The notes below the pieces were generated by a model that was not told the DNA's origin, made no database searches, and saw only the letters and a program-made list of their open reading frames with translations. From contig DLPV01000006.1 of assembly GCA_002477465.1 (NCBI GenBank), positions 1-40,249 of the forward strand: a stretch of DNA of 40,249 nucleotides. The letters run 5' to 3'. Source of the DNA: Gammaproteobacteria bacterium UBA7449. GTDB lineage: Bacteria > Pseudomonadota > Gammaproteobacteria > Pseudomonadales > Pseudohongiellaceae. A program made the translations under genes and the position numbers. Of this stretch, positions 33,187 to 40,249 are shown one piece after another (position 1 is the first letter of the stretch; the number at the start of each line of letters is the position of its first letter).

Positions 33187-34260
33187 ATGTCTGGCAACAG
33201 TTTTGGACAACTTTTTACCGTAACCAGCTTTGGTGAGAGCCACGGGCCTGCATTAGGCTGCGTCGTAGATGGCTGCCCTCCAGGGCTCGCATTGTGTGAA
33301 GAGGATATGCAGCGCGATCTGGATCGCCGCAAGCCAGGTCAGTCCAGATTTACCACGCAGAGGCGCGAGGCCGACTCAGTCAAGATCCTGTCTGGTGTGT
33401 TCGAAGGCAAGACTACTGGCACCCCGATCGGGCTGGCCATAGAAAACACCGATCAACGATCACGGGACTATAGCAAGATCCAGGATCAGTTCCGGCCTGC
33501 CCATGCTGATTTCACCTATTTTAAGAAGTACGGTATCCGAGATTATCGTGGCGGGGGCCGCTCGTCGGCTCGAGAAACCGCCATGAGAGTTGCGGCAGGC
33601 GCAATAGCCAAAAAGTACCTGGCTCAGCAATGCGGCCTGGAAATAATCGGCTATCTGTCGCAGCTCGGTCCAATTGCCATAGAGCAGGTGATCGAGGGCG
33701 AAATAGAGAATAACCCATTTTTCTGCCCAGATCCCACCAAAGTGGCGGAAATGGAAGCGTATATGAGTGCCCTCAACAAGGAAGGGAACTCAATCGGTGC
33801 CAGAATCACAGTCATTGCGCGCAATATGCCAATCGGCCTTGGTGAGCCTGTATTTGACCGACTGGATGCCGATATAGCGAAGGCGCTAATGAGTATCAAT
33901 GCAGTCAAGGGTGTGGAAATCGGCGCAGGCTTCGACTCCGTGACCCAGAAGGGCTCGGAGCATCGGGACGAGATAGGAACAGCCGGCTTTGCCAGCAATA
34001 ATGCGGGTGGGGTACTGGGTGGAATTTCCTCGGGCCAGGATATCGTCGCCAGCATCGCCCTGAAGCCTACTTCCAGTATTCGATTACCAGGAAAGTCCAT
34101 TACGACTAGCGGCGAGGAGACTGAAGTGATCACCACGGGCCGCCACGATCCCTGCGTCGGCATTCGGGCCACGCCGATCGCTGAAGCAATGCTGGCCCTG
34201 GTGTTAATGGATCACTTCCTTCGAGATCGCGCTCAAAACGGCGTTAGAGTTACAGATTAA
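33187..34260 (+). CDS. aroC: Chorismate synthase
   Basis: Last step of the shikimate pathway: turns 5-enolpyruvylshikimate-3-phosphate into chorismate with reduced FMN as a catalytic cofactor. Motifs include FGESHGPALGCVVDGCPPGL (about 12-31), the YRGGGRSSARETAMRVAAGA block, and the C-terminal TGRHDPCVGIRATPIAEAM with its conserved His and Asp. The length of 357 is normal. A TACAAT (33132-33137) just after the prmB stop might be a -10 for a separate promoter, but no -35 supports it. Confidence 0.97.
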   Translation: MSGNSFGQLFTVTSFGESHGPALGCVVDGCPPGLALCEEDMQRDLDRRKPGQSRFTTQRREADSVKILSGVFEGKTTGTPIGLAIENTDQRSRDYSKIQDQFRPAHADFTYFKKYGIRDYRGGGRSSARETAMRVAAGAIAKKYLAQQCGLEIIGYLSQLGPIAIEQVIEGEIENNPFFCPDPTKVAEMEAYMSALNKEGNSIGARITVIARNMPIGLGEPVFDRLDADIAKALMSINAVKGVEIGAGFDSVTQKGSEHRDEIGTAGFASNNAGGVLGGISSGQDIVASIALKPTSSIRLPGKSITTSGEETEVITTGRHDPCVGIRATPIAEAMLALVLMDHFLRDRAQNGVRVTD

Positions 34261-34317
34261 TCAAATAATATCATATAGGTATAACAGCTAATTAATTTAA
34301 GGTTGTAGGTTAGTATC

Positions 34318-35739
34318 ATGAGCGGAAAGACCCTTTACGATAAGATTTGGGACGCCCATCTGGTTAGAGAAAGAGAGGATGGGACCAACCTGATTTACAT
34401 CGACCGCCACTTGATTCACGAGGTGACGTCGCCGCAGGCGTTCGAGGGTCTGCGTCTGGCCGGCCGTCTGCCGTGGCGGGCAGCCGCCAACTTTGCGACA
34501 CCGGATCACAATATTCCGACAACTCGTGACGAGCGCAGTCAGGGGTTGGCTGGTATCAAAGACCCTGTGTCAAAGATTCAAGTATCAACGCTTGATGATA
34601 ATTGTAGTGAATTCAATATCTTCGAGCTCAAAATGAATGATTTGCGCCAAGGTATAGTTCACGTCGTTGGGCCAGAACAGGGCGCCACGCTGCCAGGAAT
34701 GACTATTGTCTGCGGCGACTCCCATACCTCGACCCACGGCGCACTCGGCGCACTCGCCCATGGCATAGGCACATCAGAGGTGGAGCATGTGCTGGCTACC
34801 CAGTGTCTGATGCAGAAGAAAATGAAGAACATGCTGGTGCGGGTCGATGGGCAGCTGCCCACCGGCGTGACTGCCAAAGACATCGTGCTGGCAATTATAG
34901 GCAAGATCGGAACCGCTGGCGGAACCGGTTACACCATTGAATTTGATGGTGAGGCGATTCGCAGCCTGAGCGTAGAAGGACGTATGACGGTGTGTAACAT
35001 GGCAATCGAGGCCGGCGCGCGGGCTGGGCTGGTCGCTGTCGACCAGACTACTCTGGATTATATAAAAGGTAGGCCATTTGCCCCTGCTGGCGAAGTCTGG
35101 GAGCGTGCACAGGAGGCATGGCGGAATCTGGTGAGTGATGAGGATGCCGTATTTGATGCCGTTGTAGAGCTCAATGCAGCGGATATTGAGCCTCAGGTCA
35201 CTTGGGGTACGTCGCCGGAAATGGTGGCGCCAATCAACGGCAATATCCCCGACCCAGCCGCGGAGACTGATACTACCAAGCGCGGCAACATGGAGCAGGC
35301 CTTAAGCTACATGGGGCTGCGTGGCGGCACCGCGATCCAGGACATCAAGCTGGACTGCGTGTTTATTGGTTCCTGCACCAATTCTCGCATCGAAGACCTG
35401 CGCGAAGCAGCCAAGGTTGTGGCCGGCAATAAAGTTGCCGAGAGTGTTGAGATGGCGCTGGTGGTGCCCGGTTCCGGGCTGGTCAAGCAACAGGCCGAGG
35501 CTGAAGGGCTGGACAAGATCTTTGAAGCTGCCGGTCTGGAGTGGCGTGAGCCCGGTTGCTCGATGTGCCTGGCCATGAATGCCGATCAACTGGGTGAGGG
35601 CAAGCACTGCGCGTCCACCTCTAACCGTAATTTTGAAGGACGCCAGGGTTTTGGCGGCAGAACTCACCTGGTGAGTCCGGCTATGGCGGCGGCTGCAGCC
35701 ATTTATGGTCATTTCGTTGATGTCAGAGAGTTGGGGTAA
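34318..35739 (+). CDS. leuC: 3-isopropylmalate dehydratase large subunit
   Basis: Aconitase-family subunit that isomerises 2-isopropylmalate to 3-isopropylmalate in leucine synthesis, together with LeuD. The 4Fe-4S ligands are C353 (GSCTNSRIEDL), C414 and C417 (EPGCSMCLAMN). The CGDSHTSTHGALGALAHGIG block (132-151) is intact. The length of 473 is normal. The upstream 57 bases are AT-rich, with a possible -10 TATAAC at 34280-34285, and AGGTTAG precedes the ATG. No leader peptide with leucine codons is seen. Confidence 0.97.
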   Translation: MSGKTLYDKIWDAHLVREREDGTNLIYIDRHLIHEVTSPQAFEGLRLAGRLPWRAAANFATPDHNIPTTRDERSQGLAGIKDPVSKIQVSTLDDNCSEFNIFELKMNDLRQGIVHVVGPEQGATLPGMTIVCGDSHTSTHGALGALAHGIGTSEVEHVLATQCLMQKKMKNMLVRVDGQLPTGVTAKDIVLAIIGKIGTAGGTGYTIEFDGEAIRSLSVEGRMTVCNMAIEAGARAGLVAVDQTTLDYIKGRPFAPAGEVWERAQEAWRNLVSDEDAVFDAVVELNAADIEPQVTWGTSPEMVAPINGNIPDPAAETDTTKRGNMEQALSYMGLRGGTAIQDIKLDCVFIGSCTNSRIEDLREAAKVVAGNKVAESVEMALVVPGSGLVKQQAEAEGLDKIFEAAGLEWREPGCSMCLAMNADQLGEGKHCASTSNRNFEGRQGFGGRTHLVSPAMAAAAAIYGHFVDVRELG

Positions 35740-35745
35740 GGTTCG

Positions 35746-36399
35746 ATGAGGAAATTCAAAACTGAGTCAGGCGTGGTCATGCCTCTGGATCGCGCGAATG
35801 TCGATACAGACTTCATAATCCCCAAGCAGTTTCTAAAATCTATCAAGCGCTCTGGCTTTGGCGTCAATCTTTTCGATGAGCACCGCTATCTGGACAAGGG
35901 CGAGCCGGATATGGATAACAGCAATCGACAGCTGAATCCCGAATTCGTGCTCAATCAACCACGGTATCAGGGGGCCTCGGTGCTGTTGGCGCGTGATAAT
36001 TTCGGCTGCGGTTCGTCTCGAGAGCATGCCCCATGGGCACTGGATGACTACGGTTTTCGTATCATACTGGCACCAAGCTATGCTGATATCTTCTTTAACA
36101 ACTGCTTCAAGAATGGGCTGCTACCCATTGTTCTGGAGCGAGAGATTATTGAAGCGCTGTTTCAGGAAGTTGAGGCCAATGTTGGCTACCAGCTAGAGGT
36201 TGACCTGTCGGCGCAGCTAATCCGCAAGCCCGACGGCGCGGAGCTTGGCTTTGAGGTCGACGCTTTCCGCAAGCGCTGCCTGATCGAAGGCCTGGATGAC
36301 ATTGGCATCACCTTGCAAGATGCGGAGTTTATACGAAACTTTGAAGAGCGGTGGCGTACGACGGCGCCCTGGTACTTCACTACGCCGGAAGGTGTCTAA
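35746..36399 (+). CDS. leuD: 3-isopropylmalate dehydratase small subunit
   Basis: Swivel-domain partner of LeuC. It has PLDRANVDTDFIIPKQFLK (14-32) and the substrate loop RDNFGCGSSREHAPWALDDYG (about 83-103), then ADIFFNNCFKNGLLPI. The length of 217 is normal. It begins 6 bases after the leuC stop, in the same operon. In Pseudomonas and many relatives leuB comes next; here the next gene is asd, 59 bases on. Confidence 0.97.
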   Translation: MRKFKTESGVVMPLDRANVDTDFIIPKQFLKSIKRSGFGVNLFDEHRYLDKGEPDMDNSNRQLNPEFVLNQPRYQGASVLLARDNFGCGSSREHAPWALDDYGFRIILAPSYADIFFNNCFKNGLLPIVLEREIIEALFQEVEANVGYQLEVDLSAQLIRKPDGAELGFEVDAFRKRCLIEGLDDIGITLQDAEFIRNFEERWRTTAPWYFTTPEGV

Positions 36400-36458
36400 T
36401 ATTTCCTCGTAAAATTTCCGTATAGTAAATAATTACATGCAGTTAAGAGTTGTATTTA

Positions 36459-37478
36459 ATGAATAAATTTAATGTTGCCGTCGTCGGTGCTACTGGCGCT
36501 GTTGGGGAAGCCCTCATCAATATTCTGGAAGAACGTGACTTTCCGGTGGATCAACTGTTTCCCTTGGCCAGTGAAAGATCGGCCGGGGCTACCGTGTTGT
36601 TCAGAAACAAGCCAGTCATGGTTCAGAACCTGGCTGATTTCGATTTCTCTCAGACCCCAATTGGATTATTTTCCGCGGGAGGTAGTGTATCTGCGGAATA
36701 TGCCCCGAAAGCCGGCGCCGCTGGTTGTATTGTCATCGACAATACCTCGCATTTTCGCTACGACGACGATATTCCCCTTGTGGTGCCGGAAGTCAACCCG
36801 GAGAAGATTGCCGGATACACTAATCGAAATATAATCGCCAACCCAAATTGTTCGACAATTCAGATGCTTGTGGCACTTAAGCCGATTCAAGATGCGGTTG
36901 GAATCAAGCGAATCAATGTGGCGACTTACCAGGCCGTATCGGGAACAGGCAAGAAAGCGGTCGAGGAGCTTGCCAAGCAGACAGCTGCTTTGTTAAGCGG
37001 CCGCGATGCGGAGCCTTCAGTGTATCCAAGGCAGATCGCATTCAACGCCCTGCCACAGATCGATGTATTCATGGAAAACGGCTATACCAAAGAAGAAATG
37101 AAGATGAACTGGGAAACCCGCAAGATATTTGGCGATGACAGTATCGAAGTCAGCGCGACTTGCGTGCGGATCCCCGTATTCTATGGTCATTCTGAGGCCG
37201 TGCAGATTGAAACCCACGCGCCTATTGAGGTTTCTGCCGTGCGAAAATTGCTGGAAAAATCACCGGGAGTGGAGGTAATTGACGTCCTTGAGGATGGAGG
37301 ATACCCCACTGCAGTGCACGATTCTGCGGGCCAGGATTCGGTTTTCGTGGGCAGGCTTCGGCGGGATATCTCATTTCCCAATGGCTTAAATCTCTGGGTA
37401 GTATCAGATAACGTTCGCAAAGGCGCCGCGTTAAACTCTATCCAGATCGCCGAGGAGTTGATAAAAAGTTACTTATAA
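36459..37478 (+). CDS. asd: Aspartate-semialdehyde dehydrogenase
   Basis: Reduces aspartyl phosphate to aspartate semialdehyde, the branch point towards lysine, diaminopimelate, methionine and threonine. The NADP site is NVAVVGATGAVGEAL at the N-terminus; the catalytic cysteine is C131 (IIANPNCSTIQ), and R237 and H244 are in the substrate block RIPVFYGHSEAVQIE. The intact cysteine separates it from the inactive Usg paralogues. It is of the VGATGAVG type (Gram-positive/Vibrio Asd2-like), not the E. coli Asd type. I take the ATG at 36459 (339 residues), with AAGAG 9 bases upstream, rather than the TTG at 36450. Confidence 0.95.
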   Translation: MNKFNVAVVGATGAVGEALINILEERDFPVDQLFPLASERSAGATVLFRNKPVMVQNLADFDFSQTPIGLFSAGGSVSAEYAPKAGAAGCIVIDNTSHFRYDDDIPLVVPEVNPEKIAGYTNRNIIANPNCSTIQMLVALKPIQDAVGIKRINVATYQAVSGTGKKAVEELAKQTAALLSGRDAEPSVYPRQIAFNALPQIDVFMENGYTKEEMKMNWETRKIFGDDSIEVSATCVRIPVFYGHSEAVQIETHAPIEVSAVRKLLEKSPGVEVIDVLEDGGYPTAVHDSAGQDSVFVGRLRRDISFPNGLNLWVVSDNVRKGAALNSIQIAEELIKSYL

Positions 37479-37596
37479 TGAGTGCATGCTAGCTATCGTG
37501 ATGATTGGTTCTCACTAATGTAGGAATGTTAGTATGGCGCGCGGATTCAAAGAAAGTTAGATCTCAAAATTGTAAAGTTCGGATACGCTCCCAAAA

Positions 37597-37612
37597 ACAA
37601 CTGTATAGTTGT
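37597..37612. promoter_or_regulatory. Inverted repeat upstream of fimV
   Basis: ACAACT (37597-37602) and AGTTGT (37607-37612) flank GTAT, about 70 bases before the fimV start. The symmetry suits a protein-binding site or a small hairpin, and TATAGT inside it could be a -10. The rest of the 205-base asd-fimV gap (37479-37683) shows no gene or clear terminator. Confidence 0.35.
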
Positions 37613-37683
37613 GGGCCAGTTACTTGAATATCGCAATTCGTAACTAATAAGATTCAGTTGAGAGCTGTGAGAGATTAAAGGCT

Positions 37684-40188
37684 ATGCTACGGAAATTTGC
37701 TGTCTCGTTTGCCGCGTTGCTGTGCAGTGTAGCCTCTCATGTTTATGCTCTGGGGCTGGGTAACGTAACGGTCGAATCCTACCTAAATCAGCCACTTAGA
37801 GTTCGTATCGAAGTCCTGGAGTTGGGAGACACCCAACTAGAAGATATTTCAGTGCAAGTGGCTTCGGAGGACGACTATGCACGCAACAACTTGGAGCGGG
37901 TAGGTTTTCTGTCCGACGTTCAATTTCAGATTGAGGCCTCTCCAGACGGCGCTTACGTCATACTCAGCAGTAACCAGAATGTTCGAGAGCCCGATCTCAG
38001 CTTTATTCTCGAAACGCGCTGGCCTAACGGGCGCTTGTTAAGTGAACACAGGATCCGGCTGAATTTACGTGTATTCGAAGACCAAGCACCTCCTGCAACT
38101 GGATTGCGCCGACCAGTTAGTCCCGAACTGCGAGAGCAGGACAGCGCCGATCAATCAGCCTCGCCTTCACCTGCTGCGGAGCCCCTAGGGAGGCGTATAA
38201 TTGAAATCAGCGATGCTGACACCTTGTTTAGCATTTCGCGGCAAGTTCGTCCCGATGCCTCAGTAACCCTTCAGCAAACCATGTTGGCAATTCAGGCCCT
38301 TAATCCTGACGCCTTCATCGATGGCAACATCAACCGCTTGCGCAGCGGTCAGGTGCTGCGTGTCCCAAGCAGGGAGGAGATTGAGACTAATGATGCGTCA
38401 ACGGCTGCTTCTGAAGTGGTAAGGCAAAATCAAGCGTTTGCAGATCTACAACCATTAGCATCACCCGCACAGGACGAGCCGGATCCGCAGGCTGAGTCGC
38501 AAGCTCAATTAAGTGTCATCGCCGCTGAGGATGCTGCAGTCGATTCGACTTCTGGCGCTGGCGAGCCTGACGATGAGCAGAATGCTGAACTGGATCGCCG
38601 CATTGCCGAATTGGAGAGTCAATTAGCACTGCGACAAGAAGAAGCTGATCGCGCTCGCTTAGAGAGTGAAGAACTGGACTCGCGTCTGGCTGACTTGGAA
38701 GCACAGATTGAAACTTCACTGGAAATAATTCGGCTGCAGGACATGCAGCTCGCTCAGCTGCAGGAATCACTTGCGGAAGCCGCCGAAGAGGCGTCCCTGG
38801 CAGCAACCCAGGCAGAGATTGACGCAGCGCAGGCGCAACCGGCTCAAGATGACATCATGCGTACTCTAATACGTAATAACATGGTCACATTGTTTGGTGC
38901 AGCGCTGGTGATCTTGCTTCTCGTTGGCTTGCTTTTGTGGCGCAACAGAGCCGTGGCCATTGATGAAGAGGAGCACGCGAGGCTGGGCCAGCAGAATTTC
39001 GCTAGTGATCGAGAGCAAGTCGCCGCAGCAGACGCAGGTCCCGAGCAGTCTGTGAGTCATAAGGCTGAAGCTGACGAGAACAATCTTGAGCAGGAGTTGA
39101 AGGAAATCCTGGTGTCTGGGGGCGGCGGGGCGGAGATGCTCACAGAGACTGGCGATGCCGCTGGGACTGAAAACGGCATTATAGCCGAAGCAGATTTACT
39201 GATTCAGCAACAGAAATATGGGCAGGCCGCTAGCTTGTTGCGACAGTCACTGGATGCTGACCCTGATGATCATGATGTTCGATTGAAACTGGCGGAAGCC
39301 CGAGCCTTACAGGAGGATCTTGCTGCATTCGAAGAGCAAGCAGATGTTCTTGAGGATGAGCGCAGCTCCATCCTGGACTGGGAAGTGAGTAGCGTGAGGA
39401 AAAGGCTACGCGTTAGCTCTGCAGCAACTGCATCTGAACCGCCTGGAGCAGAAGAGTCTGGGGATGACGCGGGCACCAAATTTGAAGGCTTTGTCGATAG
39501 AGAATACGCTGCCGGGAAATCAGCAGCGGGACCAGCAGACTCCCCTGAAGAGAGAAAAAGGGATGACGACACTGCCTCATTCCTTGATGATCTGGGGTTT
39601 GGCCTGGATGCTTTTGATGCCGATGAGTTCGAGTTTTCTGATGAAATCGCTAAGGCGAGTGATGACATTGACAAGCCTGCAGCGGATGGTATCGATGACG
39701 ATGACGCCAGTCTCGGCGCCGACCTGGATATGACCTTCGATCTCGGTGCCATCGAAGATCTTGTGGATTCGCAAGAACAGCGCGAAGATCAACAAGAAGA
39801 TAAAGAGGTAAATCAGCAAGTTGCGCAGACAGGCTCAACTAAGCCGAAAGATAGAGAGACTAATGATGAAATTCCTCTTTTCGATGAGTCGCGTAAAGTT
39901 GACGGGACAGCTGAAAAAACCAATGAAGTGGAAGAGGATGAGCTCGACGATCTGGGATTCCTGTCAGATGATGAGATTGAAATCGAATCTGTAGATGGCG
40001 TTGAAGAAGTAAATATCATGTCCGACGATGATGAAACTGCCACCAAACTTGAACTTGCCTACGCCTATCAAAAGATGGGAGATGCGTATGGTGCACGTGA
40101 AATCCTGCAGGAAGTCATCGCTGAGGGTAACGAAGCCCAGGCGAGAGAAGCAAGGGGGCTATTGGCAGGCCTTGATGACGCCGACTAA
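37684..40188 (+). CDS. fimV: FimV/HubP-family polar hub protein
   Basis: A large inner-membrane protein that organises the cell pole and promotes type IV pilus assembly and twitching in Pseudomonas; HubP is the Vibrio relative. Signal peptide 1-22 (cleavage after SHVYA), the conserved FimV N-terminal domain (23-135, LGLGNVTVESYLNQPLRVRI), a LysM peptidoglycan-binding domain (about 172-232), a coiled coil (about 298-385), one transmembrane helix (about 400-420, FGAALVILLLVGLLLW), and a long acidic cytoplasmic region rich in Asp/Glu. A TPR-like repeat (about 500-530) and the C-terminal FimV domain (TKLELAYAYQKMGDAYGARE, about 786-805) complete it. The length of 834 is typical. It follows asd as in Pseudomonas, where truA comes next. 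Confidence 0.94.
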   Translation: MLRKFAVSFAALLCSVASHVYALGLGNVTVESYLNQPLRVRIEVLELGDTQLEDISVQVASEDDYARNNLERVGFLSDVQFQIEASPDGAYVILSSNQNVREPDLSFILETRWPNGRLLSEHRIRLNLRVFEDQAPPATGLRRPVSPELREQDSADQSASPSPAAEPLGRRIIEISDADTLFSISRQVRPDASVTLQQTMLAIQALNPDAFIDGNINRLRSGQVLRVPSREEIETNDASTAASEVVRQNQAFADLQPLASPAQDEPDPQAESQAQLSVIAAEDAAVDSTSGAGEPDDEQNAELDRRIAELESQLALRQEEADRARLESEELDSRLADLEAQIETSLEIIRLQDMQLAQLQESLAEAAEEASLAATQAEIDAAQAQPAQDDIMRTLIRNNMVTLFGAALVILLLVGLLLWRNRAVAIDEEEHARLGQQNFASDREQVAAADAGPEQSVSHKAEADENNLEQELKEILVSGGGGAEMLTETGDAAGTENGIIAEADLLIQQQKYGQAASLLRQSLDADPDDHDVRLKLAEARALQEDLAAFEEQADVLEDERSSILDWEVSSVRKRLRVSSAATASEPPGAEESGDDAGTKFEGFVDREYAAGKSAAGPADSPEERKRDDDTASFLDDLGFGLDAFDADEFEFSDEIAKASDDIDKPAADGIDDDDASLGADLDMTFDLGAIEDLVDSQEQREDQQEDKEVNQQVAQTGSTKPKDRETNDEIPLFDESRKVDGTAEKTNEVEEDELDDLGFLSDDEIEIESVDGVEEVNIMSDDDETATKLELAYAYQKMGDAYGAREILQEVIAEGNEAQAREARGLLAGLDDAD

Positions 40189-40249
40189 ACGCTACCGTTA
40201 ATCCGGCATACCTTGAGACTGTAGAAACGGTTAGCTAACAAGCTAAACA

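Noticed and set aside
1..40249. CRISPR array, insertion sequence, prophage or toxin-antitoxin system
   Set aside because: No regularly spaced repeats, transposase, integrase, phage structural gene or recognisable toxin-antitoxin pair was found.

Overview
The window looks like chromosome of a gammaproteobacterium of the Pseudomonas/Cellvibrio/Marinobacter side of the class. The evidence is gene order and gene form: mfd next to csiV, S-methyl-5'-thioinosine phosphorylase and a long-form GAPDH; a fused nuoCD in a 13-gene nuo operon; gpsA-DUF4389-sixA; folE/prmB/aroC; and leuCD-asd-fimV. No species can be named from the sequence alone. Nearly all of it is ordinary, densely packed core genome; only the first ~2.5 kb looks accessory.

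Layout. (1) 1-2461: an accessory-looking edge with a small hypothetical gene, the 3' part of a tRNA-Arg(UCU) gene ending in CCA (a probable attachment-site remnant), a strong hairpin terminator, and a leftward FkbM methyltransferase/DUF1643 pair. (2) 2871-8090: thioinosine phosphorylase (purine and methylthioadenosine salvage) facing the leftward mfd-csiV operon. (3) 8236-12290: rightward GAPDH-like gene, apbE (FAD:protein FMN transferase) and sthA (soluble transhydrogenase). In Pseudomonas-type genomes, as I recall them, the nqrABCDEF operon lies between GAPDH and apbE; here it is absent. (4) 12721-27546: a complete NDH-1 operon, nuoA-B-CD-E-F-G-H-I-J-K-L-M-N. (5) 27641-28497: an orphan membrane-anchored protein that resembles RnfG/NqrC (FMN-binding domain) but has an altered flavinylation motif, then a short ORF that looks like the cut-off N-terminus of a methyltransferase. 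(6) 28511-31568: gpsA, a DUF4389 membrane protein with a histone-H1-like lysine/alanine tail, sixA, and a periplasmic DUF4892 protein. (7) 31565-34260: folE (leftward), prmB and aroC. (8) 34318-40188: leuC, leuD, asd and fimV. leuB, expected between leuD and asd, is not there.

How the genes work together. GAPDH, SthA and complex I all handle NAD(P)H, and ApbE installs covalent FMN on NqrB/NqrC/RnfG-type subunits. The set reads as a redox module in which the sodium-pumping NADH dehydrogenase has been lost from its usual slot and a proton-pumping one sits alongside. The retained ApbE and the degenerate RnfG-like protein just after nuoN are the most interesting leftovers. Whether they form a functional pair, or are relics or housekeeping for an Rnf complex encoded elsewhere, cannot be decided from this window.

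No CRISPR array, complete insertion sequence, integrase, rRNA or complete tRNA gene was seen.
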